From: Bacteroides intestinalis
GTDB lineage: Bacteria; Bacteroidota; Bacteroidia; Bacteroidales; Bacteroidaceae
Length of the DNA: 64,000 nucleotides
Assembly (NCBI RefSeq): GCF_902364365.1
Contig: NZ_CABJDN010000006.1
Span: forward strand, 404,902-468,901
Reading direction: 5' to 3'
Part shown: positions 9,554 through 18,050 of the stretch, in pieces
How the letters are laid out: each line of letters opens with the position of its first letter
How positions within the stretch are numbered: the stretch's first letter is position 1
Notes under the pieces: model-generated
Seen by the model: only the letters and a program-made list of their open reading frames with translations
What the model was told of the DNA's origin: nothing
Database searches by the model: none
Program-made: the position numbers and the translations under genes

Positions 9554-10174
9554 ATGAAGACTTTATTTATAACTTTGAGTTTATTATTTGCCGCAGTAGC
9601 CGGCACAGTATATGCAGCTAATGAAAAGGACCCGCAGGTAAGCGAAGTTCGTAAGGTGGAAGCTTTTTCTTCTGTAAAGGTAACGTCTGTAGCGACGGTG
9701 TATTTTACGCAGAGTAATTCTTATTCTTTGAAAATAGAAGGTAGAGAAGAGTATGTAACCACTACTACTACGGAGGTAAAAGGAGATTGCCTGATTATTG
9801 GTTTTAAAAATAAGAAAGATGGTGATAATAATCGTAACAAAGGTGTGACTATTTATCTGAGTGCACCCGATCTGAAAGATGTAGAGTTTACTGGTGTAGG
9901 TTCTTTCAACTGTGAAGGTGCACTGAAGCTGAATGATGTCAATTTCGAGATCGAAGGCGTAGGTAAAGTGAATGTGAAAGACCTGACCTGTAAATCTCTC
10001 GTTGTAAAGATGGAAGGTGTGGGTAAAGCTGATATCCATGTGGATTGTGATCGTTTGCGTGCCAGCATGGAAGGTGTAGGTAGCGTTACTCTAAGTGGGC
10101 AGGCACGTCAGGCAGATATTTCTAAGGGTGGTATTGGTGGAGTGAATACACGTAATCTGAAGATTGGAGAATAA
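9554..10174 (+). CDS. Secreted GIN-domain (DUF2807) protein
   Basis: A 206-residue protein with a clear signal peptide (MKTLFITLSLLFAAVAGTVYAA, cleavage near residue 21) and then a repetitive beta-rich region. Segments such as VEFTGVGSFNCEG, FEIEGVGKVNVKD, VKMEGVGKADIHV and ASMEGVGSVTLSG repeat the E-G-V-G-x-x pattern that characterises the putative auto-transporter adhesin head GIN domain, which forms a right-handed beta-helix. The stop overlaps the ATG of the next permease (TAATG at 10172-10176), so the two are translationally coupled. A periplasmic or surface protein inside a permease array could be a cargo, an adaptor or a stress sensor; the sequence does not decide between these. Confidence 0.85.
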   Translation: MKTLFITLSLLFAAVAGTVYAANEKDPQVSEVRKVEAFSSVKVTSVATVYFTQSNSYSLKIEGREEYVTTTTTEVKGDCLIIGFKNKKDGDNNRNKGVTIYLSAPDLKDVEFTGVGSFNCEGALKLNDVNFEIEGVGKVNVKDLTCKSLVVKMEGVGKADIHVDCDRLRASMEGVGSVTLSGQARQADISKGGIGGVNTRNLKIGE

Positions 10175-11466
10175 TGATAAAGCAATATTTTACTCAGGCT
10201 TGGGCACAGCTTCGGCAACAACCGCTGATAAGTGCTGTCAGCATAGCCGGTACGGCACTTGCCATTTTCCTCATTATGCTGGTGGTGATGATGCAGCAGG
10301 TGAAGGTGGCGCCTTTTGCTCCGGAGAGCAACCGTGACCGCTTTCTGCATGTCCACTTCATGAGTATTACGAATAAGAATTGGGGTGGTGGAAGCAGTAA
10401 CGGACCGATGAGTGTCAAGACAGCACGCGAGTGTTTTCAATCTTTAAAAATACCCGAAGCAGTGACTATCTACACTTGCATGGTTGTTTCCACACCTGTC
10501 AATTTGCCGGGACAACCGGCTGTGGGCATTGACTTGTTGCAGACGGATGATGTTTTCTGGCATGTATTTGATTATTCTTTCACTGCCGGAAAACCTTATG
10601 ATAAAGCAACGTTCGATGCCGGATTACCCGTAGCAGTGATTACGGAGAGCGTAGCGCGCCGACTGTTTCAAACTACAGATGCTGTGGGGCGTGAATTTCT
10701 GTTGAACCATGCACCCTATAAAGTAGAAGGCGTGGTGAAAGATGTTTCTACACTGGCCAATGTTGCTTACGGGCAAGTATGGGTACCTTATACTTCGACG
10801 GAAATAACTAAGGACACTTGGAGTGATGCCCATATGGGTATGATGAGTTGCACTATGCTGGCCCGGAGTCGTGATGACTTTGATGCCATTCGTACAGAAG
10901 CGGAACGTCGCAGACAAGAGTACAATAGTATTATTGGTGAGGATGGCTATGAGTTGATATACCGTAATCGCCCTTATGACCAGGAGAAAAGTTCCATCGC
11001 TTTCAGTGCCAATCAGGAGCCTGACTTGGATCAGCATCGTCGCCAGCGTATGATTATTTTCATAATCCTGCTGATCGTGCCTGCTATAAACCTGAGTAGT
11101 ATGACGCAGAGCCGACTCCGCCAACGTGTGGCAGAGATAGGTGTACGCCGTGCATTCGGTTCAACAAAGTTGGAATTGATGGGACAGATTATAGCTGAAA
11201 ATCTGGTTGTGACACTGCTGGCCGGTGCTTTGGGATTGCTGTTGAGCGTAGCGTTTGCTTACTTGGGCAACACACTATTGTTTGCACAGGAATTCAGTCA
11301 GACATTGAGCCCTCCCACTGTGGATGCCAGCATATTACTGCATGCATCGACTTTTGGTTGGGCGTTGCTGTTCTGCTTTCTGCTGAACTTATTGAGTAGC
11401 GGTTTTCCGGCATGGCGTGCTTCGAGAGTGGGAATTGTAAATGCGTTGGGCGGTCGCCTGCACTAA
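10174..11466 (+). CDS. ABC transporter permease, FtsX/MacB type, subtype A
   Basis: A 430-residue permease whose ATG shares one base with the stop of the GIN-domain gene. N-terminus KQYFTQAWAQLRQQPLISAV; TM1 IAGTALAIFLIMLVVMM. In the periplasmic domain, FSFTAGKPY-like and SVARRLFQTTDAVGREF segments are present. The post-TM2 signature is QSRLRQRVAEIGVRRAFGST and the C-terminus is ASRVGIVNALGGRLH, slightly longer than in sister genes. Coupling to the GIN gene suggests coordinated stoichiometry of the secreted protein and this permease (inference). Confidence 0.92.
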   Translation: MIKQYFTQAWAQLRQQPLISAVSIAGTALAIFLIMLVVMMQQVKVAPFAPESNRDRFLHVHFMSITNKNWGGGSSNGPMSVKTARECFQSLKIPEAVTIYTCMVVSTPVNLPGQPAVGIDLLQTDDVFWHVFDYSFTAGKPYDKATFDAGLPVAVITESVARRLFQTTDAVGREFLLNHAPYKVEGVVKDVSTLANVAYGQVWVPYTSTEITKDTWSDAHMGMMSCTMLARSRDDFDAIRTEAERRRQEYNSIIGEDGYELIYRNRPYDQEKSSIAFSANQEPDLDQHRRQRMIIFIILLIVPAINLSSMTQSRLRQRVAEIGVRRAFGSTKLELMGQIIAENLVVTLLAGALGLLLSVAFAYLGNTLLFAQEFSQTLSPPTVDASILLHASTFGWALLFCFLLNLLSSGFPAWRASRVGIVNALGGRLH

Positions 11467-11492
11467 TCACTAATCACTAAACATTAAAGAAA

Positions 11493-12731
11493 ATGACCAA
11501 GAAACTTCTTGTACAGATAAAGAACGAATGGCTCAGCAACCTCTGGCTGGCGTTAGAGCTGCTTGTGGTGAGCGTAGTGATGTGGTATGTGGTGGACTAC
11601 CTATACACCCGTGCGGCTACCTATCTGGAACCCCGCGGATTCAACATTGAACACTGTTACCTGATAGAGTTGGGCGAACTGACGCCAAAGAGTCCGGATT
11701 ACATTGTCGACCGGAAATCAGAAGATACTCACAATGATATTGCTGAACTGGTAGAAAGGTTGCGTCGCCGCCCAGAAGTGGAAGCTGTCAGCCTTTCACA
11801 GAACTCCTATCCCTATAATGGAAGTAACAGTAGTGGAGAGGTGAAAATCGACACGTTGAACTCTCCCGGTTGGACTATCCGTCGCATGGTGACCCCCGAC
11901 TTTGTCCGTGTCTTCCGTTATCAGGGTGCACAAGGTGAGACGCCCGAACAAATGGCTGAAATGCTGGAGCGCGGTGAAATTCTTACTTCTAACAATCTTT
12001 ATAATAAATATAATCGTAAGATGACTGAATTCATAGGTCAACGCTTTCAACTTTTTGGTGACACGACAAGAACCTATCGTTTGGGGGCTGCATTACAAGA
12101 TGTGCGTTATCATGACTATGACCAGGCGCGTTATTCGTACTGCTTCTTATGCAAACAGTCATTCTATTATGTAGGCCTGGAACTTTGTGTCCGTGTTCGT
12201 GAGGGGCAGGATCATGATTTCATTCAACGTTTGAAGGCAGACAGTGAATCCCAGTTTCGGATAGGTAATATTTTTATTTCAGAAATTCGTTCTTTCCATG
12301 ATATACGCCGTAACTTCCAGCAAGCATGGACCAATGATATCCGTAACTATGTAATGGGTATGGGATTCCTGCTTTTGAATATTTTCCTCGGATTGCTTGG
12401 CACATTCTGGTTCCGTACCCAGCAACGTCGTTCAGAGATTGCATTGCACAAAGCCCATGGGGCGACGGACCGTGCTATCTTCAGCCGATTGCTGAGTGAA
12501 GGTTTGCTGTTGCTGGCAGTTGTTACGCCTGTAGCATTGGTTATAGACTGGAATCTGGCACACATGGAATTGAATTCATGGAGAAACGGTACTACATTGG
12601 AGTGGGACAGATTATTGTTCTGTGCACTTATCAGTTTCGTGTTGATTGCTCTGATGATTGCCATCGGCATTGGTATTCCGGCACGTAAGGCGATGAAGGT
12701 ACAACCGGCTGAGGCTTTACATGACGATTAA
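11493..12731 (+). CDS. ABC transporter permease, FtsX/MacB type, subtype B
   Basis: A 412-residue protein, the shortest complete permease in the array. N-terminal helix SNLWLALELLVVSVVMWYVV; periplasmic region with RRRPEVEAVSLSQNSYPYNG, a segment also seen in the gene at 14028 and marking these two as close paralogues. TM2 is followed by GTFWFRTQQRRSEIALHKAH, where the usual RMAMG is replaced by HKAHG. The ending is IPARKAMKVQPAEALHDD. It starts 26 bases after its subtype-A neighbour, in a short AT-rich spacer with direct 'atcactaa' repeats. Confidence 0.92.
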   Translation: MTKKLLVQIKNEWLSNLWLALELLVVSVVMWYVVDYLYTRAATYLEPRGFNIEHCYLIELGELTPKSPDYIVDRKSEDTHNDIAELVERLRRRPEVEAVSLSQNSYPYNGSNSSGEVKIDTLNSPGWTIRRMVTPDFVRVFRYQGAQGETPEQMAEMLERGEILTSNNLYNKYNRKMTEFIGQRFQLFGDTTRTYRLGAALQDVRYHDYDQARYSYCFLCKQSFYYVGLELCVRVREGQDHDFIQRLKADSESQFRIGNIFISEIRSFHDIRRNFQQAWTNDIRNYVMGMGFLLLNIFLGLLGTFWFRTQQRRSEIALHKAHGATDRAIFSRLLSEGLLLLAVVTPVALVIDWNLAHMELNSWRNGTTLEWDRLLFCALISFVLIALMIAIGIGIPARKAMKVQPAEALHDD

Positions 12732-12744
12732 ATGACTTTAAAAT

Positions 12745-14025
12745 ATGATACGACTTTATTTCCTTCAAGCCCTCTACCACTTGCGCGAGAACCCTATCAT
12801 TACTTGGGTGTCCGTGTTAGGTACGGCAATGGCCATCTGTATGATTATGGTGCTTGTCATTACTTTCCAGGTGCGTCTCGTAGATTGTGAGCCTGAAGTG
12901 AATCGTTCACGTACACTCTACGTACCTTATATGTCCGTTAAGCTGAAAGGGAAATCGGACAATGAATCGGCTAATGCTTCTATGTCAGTGCGTACTGGAC
13001 GTGAATGTTTCCGTGCGTTGACTACGCCCGAAGCCGTGACTTTAGTCAGTAGTGCTGGCAAAGTGCGTGCATCTGTGCCTGCCGGATCGAAAGCTACTGC
13101 TGATATGGTACAGACTGATGAAGCTTTCTGGAGCGTTTTTAGTTTCCGTTTTCTCAGTGGTGCAGGATTTACCCGTGCTGATTGTGATGCCGGATTACCG
13201 CGTGCCGTGCTGAGTGCTACGATTGCCCGCCAACTCTTTGGTACTACCGATGTTGTCGGGCATACGGTGCAATTAAACTATGTAGATTACACAGTTGCAG
13301 GTGTTGTGGCAGACGTGTCTATGCTTGCTACGTCCGCTTATGCACAGATATGGGTACCTTACACTGCAGCCGATGCGGAATCCCTCTCTTGGCGGGATGA
13401 CACGATGGGGCCTATGCATGCGGTTATCCTTGCCCACTCATCGGCGGACTTTGATGCGATCCGAAAGGAAACAGAACTCTTACGCCAAAAGTATAATGAC
13501 GGATTACGGGATGTAGAGATTTTCTATCGCGGGCAACCCGATACACAACTGGCTTATCTCTATCGTCGTTGGTACGCTGAACCTGATGTTCCCGGAGTTA
13601 TGTTACGTTATGGTATCGTTATCGCTATCTTATTATTGGTTCCGGCAGTGAACTTATCCGGCATGACTCTTTCACGTATGCGTCGCCGTATGGCGGAGAT
13701 AGGTGTGCGTAAGGCTTTCGGTGCTACTGGCGGTGAACTGATGCGGCAAGTTTTCTTTGAGAATTTAGTGCTGACGTTGCTGGCCGGTGTTGTCGGATTA
13801 GCATTGAGTTATGCAGCCACATTCCTACTGAATGATTTTCTTTTCAGTAATTCGACGAATGCCTACCTCAGTGGAGAGACAGCACTGACTCCCGGTATGT
13901 TATTATCACCGTGGGCTTTTATAGCAGCTTTCGCATTCTGCCTCCTGATGAATGTACTTTCTGCAGGTATTCCTGCATGGCGTGCGTCGCGGATGAATAT
14001 TACTGATGCAATAAACCAAAGATAG
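12745..14025 (+). CDS. ABC transporter permease, FtsX/MacB type, subtype A
   Basis: A 426-residue subtype-A permease: LYFLQALYHLRENPIITWVS at the start, TM1 VLGTAMAICMIMVLVITF, periplasmic landmarks FSFRFLSGAGFTRADCDAG and TIARQLFGTTDVVGHTV, post-TM2 signature LSRMRRRMAEIGVRKAFGAT, and the ending ASRMNITDAINQR. The domain order is as in the gene at 10174, its nearest sequence relative here (shared MSVRTGRECFRAL-type stretch). It lies 13 bases downstream of a B gene and 2 bases upstream of the next B gene. Confidence 0.92.
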   Translation: MIRLYFLQALYHLRENPIITWVSVLGTAMAICMIMVLVITFQVRLVDCEPEVNRSRTLYVPYMSVKLKGKSDNESANASMSVRTGRECFRALTTPEAVTLVSSAGKVRASVPAGSKATADMVQTDEAFWSVFSFRFLSGAGFTRADCDAGLPRAVLSATIARQLFGTTDVVGHTVQLNYVDYTVAGVVADVSMLATSAYAQIWVPYTAADAESLSWRDDTMGPMHAVILAHSSADFDAIRKETELLRQKYNDGLRDVEIFYRGQPDTQLAYLYRRWYAEPDVPGVMLRYGIVIAILLLVPAVNLSGMTLSRMRRRMAEIGVRKAFGATGGELMRQVFFENLVLTLLAGVVGLALSYAATFLLNDFLFSNSTNAYLSGETALTPGMLLSPWAFIAAFAFCLLMNVLSAGIPAWRASRMNITDAINQR

Positions 14026-14027
14026 CT

Positions 14028-15302
14028 ATGAAGAATCTACTTACACAAATTAAAAATGAATGGCGAAGTAACCTCTTTCTGCTCGTGGAGTTACTGCTGG
14101 TTTTTGCTGTACTTTGGTACATTGTAGACTGGGTTACTGTCACTGCGCGTGTTTATCGCGCTCCGATGGGCTTTGATACGGAACATTGCTATAACTTGTC
14201 TTTCAGTACCTTGACATCCAAGTCGGCGCTTTATAATCCGGAACTCACAGTTGAGGATAATATAGATGCTTTGCTTGAGGTAACCGAGCGTTTACGGCAT
14301 CGTCCGGGTGTGGAGGCTGTCTCCATTTCACAGAACTGTTACCCTTATAATGAGGGAAGTAACAGCGCTCAGTTTTATTTGCAGGATAGTATTCATGTGG
14401 GTGCTTATCTGGTTTGGTCTGATCCGGATTTCTATCGTGTTTTCCGTTATCAGGCAGTTGATGGAGGCTCTTCCGAGCAACTGGCTGCTGCTATTTCCGA
14501 CCAAACCATGATTATCACGTCCAATGTCACTGAGGATTATCCAGTACTTGATTTACCCGATGCACGTCCGCTATTGAATCGTGAAGTGGCTCTGACTTAT
14601 CCCGATCGTGGGTATCATCGTCGTATTGCTGCCATTGCCGTTCCTGTACGCCGTTCTCATTTTGAAACATCGCACGAATGGGGTGGGGCGTTTATCGGGC
14701 ATAATCTGAATAGAGATGAGCTGATTAATGAGCTGGGTAACGTGCGCTATGTTCAGGTGAGTCTCCGTGTCTCTCCTAATGAGGACAACGACTTTGTAGA
14801 TGCACTTATGGCAGATGCCGACCGTTTATATAGGGTAGGTAATATCTTTCTGTTGGAGGCATCTTCTTTCAGCGATATTCGTCACATCAGCGAACTTGAA
14901 GATGTGAACGAAGTGAAGACACAGCTTTGCATCCTTTTCTTCCTGATGCTGAATATCTTCTTGGGAGTGATTGGTACGTTCTGGTTCCGTACGCAACATC
15001 GTCGCCGTGAAGTGGCGTTACGTATGGCAATGGGATCCAGTCGTCGCGGTATCTTTCTGCGCTTGATGGGAGAAGGCATATTACTCTTGACGGTAGCTGC
15101 CATTCCTGCTTTGATTATTGCTTTTAATGTGGGTATTGCCGAGTTGGTGGATATCAGTAAAATGCAATTTACAGTCGACCGGTTCCTGATTGCAGCTATA
15201 CTTACGTGGTTGCTTATGGCGTTGATGATTGTAGTCGGCATCTGGTATCCTGCTTATAAAGCCATGCAGTTACAACCTGCTGAGGCACTTCATGACGAAT
15301 AG
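14028..15302 (+). CDS. ABC transporter permease, FtsX/MacB type, subtype B
   Basis: A 424-residue permease that begins 2 bases after the previous stop. TM1 is LFLLVELLLVFAVLWYIVD. The periplasmic domain carries RHRPGVEAVSISQNCYPYNE, matching the paralogue at 11493. After TM2 the sequence is GTFWFRTQHRRREVALRMAM and the tail is YKAMQLQPAEALHDE. The close resemblance of the pairs 10174/11493 and 12745/14028 suggests they arose by duplication of a whole A-B unit (inference from shared motifs, not from a computed alignment). Confidence 0.92.
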   Translation: MKNLLTQIKNEWRSNLFLLVELLLVFAVLWYIVDWVTVTARVYRAPMGFDTEHCYNLSFSTLTSKSALYNPELTVEDNIDALLEVTERLRHRPGVEAVSISQNCYPYNEGSNSAQFYLQDSIHVGAYLVWSDPDFYRVFRYQAVDGGSSEQLAAAISDQTMIITSNVTEDYPVLDLPDARPLLNREVALTYPDRGYHRRIAAIAVPVRRSHFETSHEWGGAFIGHNLNRDELINELGNVRYVQVSLRVSPNEDNDFVDALMADADRLYRVGNIFLLEASSFSDIRHISELEDVNEVKTQLCILFFLMLNIFLGVIGTFWFRTQHRRREVALRMAMGSSRRGIFLRLMGEGILLLTVAAIPALIIAFNVGIAELVDISKMQFTVDRFLIAAILTWLLMALMIVVGIWYPAYKAMQLQPAEALHDE

Positions 15303-15330
15303 TGTTGTTTTCTTAGAAAAAATATACCTA

Positions 15331-16569
15331 ATGATAATCAGACAATCATTTACACTTTTGCGACAAAATCCGTTTTTCAGCGTCGTTTCCATCATCGGTA
15401 CGGCGGTGAGTATTGCTTTTGCCATGGTAGTCTACATGGTTTATGACATTCAGACTGCCAATATTCGTCCCGAATCGCATCGTGATCGGATGGTTTATTC
15501 GTCTTATGGTTATAGCTATCGTAAGGCAGACCATAGTAATGCAAACACTGGCATGTCTTACCAGGCTGCCAGTCGTGTTTTCGAGGACCTACCCGGTGCG
15601 GAACTTGTTACTTATACCAGCTATGTTTTCATGGAGTATTGCGGTGCTTCACCCGAGAAAGGTAACCGTTATCAGAAGCGTCGTGTCGATCTGAACTTCT
15701 GGCGTCTTTATGACATTCGTTTCGTAGCCGGTCGTCCTTTCGATCAACAAGAATTTGATGCTTGTTCGGATGTTGTTGTCATTGCCGAGCGGTTGGCACG
15801 CGAAGCTTTCGGTTCTGCTGAAGAAGCTATTGGCAAGAGCTATTTTGTCGGTTTCCGTCCCAAACGTGTAGTAGGGGTTACGGAAGATGTAAGTTCCCTT
15901 TTCACCTTCGCTTATGGCGAGGTGTGGGTGCCTTACTATACTAAAGACCCGGCTTGGGGGAGTGAAGGTTTGCGTGGTGGCTTTGAAGCGATGGTGTTGT
16001 GTAAACCTGATGTCAGTTTGGATGAAATGAAACAACAGATAGAAAGTTCATTGGATCGCTTGAATGCGTCACTTACTGAATATGAGTTGGCACTTCCCGA
16101 CCTGAGTACTTATGCTGAGCGCCAGTTCTTCCGTGATGATTTTCTTAACCCTATGGCTACTTGCATCTTTCTGGGACTTATTTTACTTATTGTGCCTGCA
16201 ATCAATGTCAGTGGACTTATCTCTTCCCAGATGTCACGTCGTCTGTCGGAACTTGCGGTGCGCAAAGCTTATGGTGCCAGTCGTCTGACCTTGATGTCAC
16301 AGTTACTGATTGAGAACTTGCTGATGGCGTTTATCGGTGCATTACTGGGATTCCTGCTCTCATGCCTGTTGTTATGGTTGGGTAAAGATTGGATGTTGGC
16401 AGGCGGATATACCAGTGGAAACTTTGAGGTTAGCATTTGGCTTTTCCTACGGCCTGCTGTATTCCTGATGGTATTGGGCGTATGTCTGCTTTTCAATTTG
16501 CTATCCGTATTTATTCCGGCATGGAATGCCACTCGCCGTCCGATAGCAGAAGTTATCTGCGGAGAATGA
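15331..16569 (+). CDS. ABC transporter permease, FtsX/MacB type, subtype A
   Basis: I place the start at 15331 (MIIRQSFTLLRQNPFFSVV), which matches the N-terminus of the other A permeases and gives 412 residues. An in-frame ATG at 15292 overlaps the previous gene and would add an unrelated 13-residue prefix. TM1 is IIGTAVSIAFAMVVYMVY; the periplasmic domain contains IRFVAGRPFDQQEFDA and LAREAFGSAEEAIGKSY. The post-TM2 signature is SSQMSRRLSELAVRKAYGAS. The C-terminus ends TRRPIAEVICGE rather than the DSLN-type ending of other A members. Confidence 0.9.
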   Translation: MIIRQSFTLLRQNPFFSVVSIIGTAVSIAFAMVVYMVYDIQTANIRPESHRDRMVYSSYGYSYRKADHSNANTGMSYQAASRVFEDLPGAELVTYTSYVFMEYCGASPEKGNRYQKRRVDLNFWRLYDIRFVAGRPFDQQEFDACSDVVVIAERLAREAFGSAEEAIGKSYFVGFRPKRVVGVTEDVSSLFTFAYGEVWVPYYTKDPAWGSEGLRGGFEAMVLCKPDVSLDEMKQQIESSLDRLNASLTEYELALPDLSTYAERQFFRDDFLNPMATCIFLGLILLIVPAINVSGLISSQMSRRLSELAVRKAYGASRLTLMSQLLIENLLMAFIGALLGFLLSCLLLWLGKDWMLAGGYTSGNFEVSIWLFLRPAVFLMVLGVCLLFNLLSVFIPAWNATRRPIAEVICGE

Positions 16570-16596
16570 TTGTTTAAAAACTAAAGATAACCCATT

Positions 16597-17910
16597 ATGA
16601 TAAAGTCCATTCTGACCCAAATTTGGAACCAACGCCGCTTGAACGGTTGGATCTTCGCAGAACTGCTGATTGTTTTCGTGTTGTTATGGTATTGTCTTGA
16701 CATGCTCTATGCCTTTGCTTATGCAGAACGTCAGCCTAAAGGGTATGATCTGGAGCATGTATATAAAGTCCGTATTTCCACGAATCCCACTCAGTTGGTG
16801 CTTTGTTCTTCCGAAGATAGTTTGCAAAATTTCTGGTTCAAGCCTATGGAGGAAGTATTTCGTCGTATCAAACAAAATCCGGATGTAGAGAGTGCCAGTA
16901 TTTGGCTTGGTTCTGATGCTTATACTCGAAACACTGTATTCCAAGGATACACTACAGACAGTATAAGTGTGAAGGATGCTAATATTCGTTATGTATCTCC
17001 TGAATACTTTGATGTAATGCGGATTCCGATACAAGAAGGTACAGGAATGTTTTCTACAGATATGAATGCTTTTGAAAGTACCTCCGGTTCTTCGCTGTCA
17101 TTTGCTTCAGTCGAGTGGAATCCTGCTGTCACTCCATTGCCCGCTGTCATCACATTAGAGCTGGCTGACAGTCTTTTTCACGCTCATAACGGAGTATTAG
17201 GGAAGGAATTTTTCGACTACTATACAGGTAGCAGTCTCCGATACCGGGTGACTGCCGTATGCGACCATCAGAAAACAGATGATTATGCCCGCTATGAATC
17301 TTTCATTCTGACCCCTCTTCCTGATTGGTTTTATAGCATGCAGGCTGTTCCTTTTATTTCCATTCGCGTGCGTCCCGAAGCTGATACGAATGATTTTGCG
17401 ACCCGCTTCTTTCGTGATATGACGCCTCAGTTGCAGGTTGCTCCGTTCTATTTGTTTGAGGTTCGTAGCTATGATGAACAGAAAGCGGAGCGTGATGCAT
17501 CCGAGGGGATTACTCCGTATATCCGTAGTGCACGGCTTATCGCTATATTCTTTAGCTTCAATGTTTTTATCGGGTTGATGGGTACTTTCTGGTTCCGTAC
17601 TCGTCACCGCCGTAGTGAAATAGCTTTGCGTATGGCGATGGGAAGCAGTCGTTCCCGGATACGTTCCCGGTTGTTGGGAGAAGGGTTGCTGTTGTTGGTG
17701 CTGGCTGCTATTCCGGCTCTGATTATTTGCGGTAATCTGGTTATGGCGGAAGCTATAATGACAGAACAGGCTGATGCTACCGGACTTCGTTTTGTTGTAG
17801 TCTCATTATTCACTTTCTTTCTTATGACTTTGATGGTAATTGCCGGTATCTGCTTCCCTGCTGCACAGGCGATGCGAGTTAAACCGGCGGATGCCTTACA
17901 CGACGAATAG
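16597..17910 (+). CDS. ABC transporter permease, FtsX/MacB type, subtype B (last of array)
   Basis: A 437-residue permease closing the array. TM1 region LNGWIFAELLIVFVLLWYCL; a periplasmic domain enlarged by an insertion around residues 140-190 (serine-rich ESTSGSSLSFASVEW); GTFWFRTRHRRSEIALRMAM after TM2; tail FPAAQAMRVKPADALHDE. It starts 27 bases after the A partner at 15331. A strong intrinsic terminator begins 19 bases after its stop, showing that the transcript ends here and the downstream histidine kinase is separately expressed. Confidence 0.92.
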   Translation: MIKSILTQIWNQRRLNGWIFAELLIVFVLLWYCLDMLYAFAYAERQPKGYDLEHVYKVRISTNPTQLVLCSSEDSLQNFWFKPMEEVFRRIKQNPDVESASIWLGSDAYTRNTVFQGYTTDSISVKDANIRYVSPEYFDVMRIPIQEGTGMFSTDMNAFESTSGSSLSFASVEWNPAVTPLPAVITLELADSLFHAHNGVLGKEFFDYYTGSSLRYRVTAVCDHQKTDDYARYESFILTPLPDWFYSMQAVPFISIRVRPEADTNDFATRFFRDMTPQLQVAPFYLFEVRSYDEQKAERDASEGITPYIRSARLIAIFFSFNVFIGLMGTFWFRTRHRRSEIALRMAMGSSRSRIRSRLLGEGLLLLVLAAIPALIICGNLVMAEAIMTEQADATGLRFVVVSLFTFFLMTLMVIAGICFPAAQAMRVKPADALHDE

Positions 17911-17929
17911 TCAGGTTTTCTTCTATATG

Positions 17930-17985
17930 TGCACCTTTTCTTTTGCATAGGGTAAAAGAAAAGGTGCATTCTGTTCTGTTTTTCA
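17930..17985 (+). terminator. Intrinsic terminator after the permease array
   Basis: A perfect 15-bp stem (17930-17944 with 17954-17968, TGCACCTTTTCTTTT and its complement) with a 9-base loop, followed by a T-rich stretch to about 17985. It follows the last permease stop by 19 bases. Confidence 0.85.
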
Positions 17986-17995
17986 ATATAATCCG

Positions 17996-18003
17996 TATAT
18001 TTG
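17996..18003 (+). promoter_or_regulatory. Promoter -7 box for the sensor kinase gene
   Basis: TATATTTG fits the Bacteroides -7 consensus TAnnTTTG and lies about 48 bases before the ATG at 18051. No clear TTTG -33 box stands at the expected 18-21-base spacing, so the assignment rests on the -7 element and its position right after a terminator. Confidence 0.55.
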
Positions 18004-18050
18004 CGAGGAAAAGTCATAGCACATTTATCCAAACAGAAGAAAATTCAGAT

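Noticed and set aside
2..17910. Permease array as an assembly-collapsed repeat
   Set aside because: The paralogues differ in sequence throughout, especially in the periplasmic domains, and keep regular A-B order, which argues for genuine tandem genes.
17943..18050. Longer N-terminus for the sensor kinase
   Set aside because: The region is occupied by the terminator and a -7 promoter box; the signal peptide begins at 18051.
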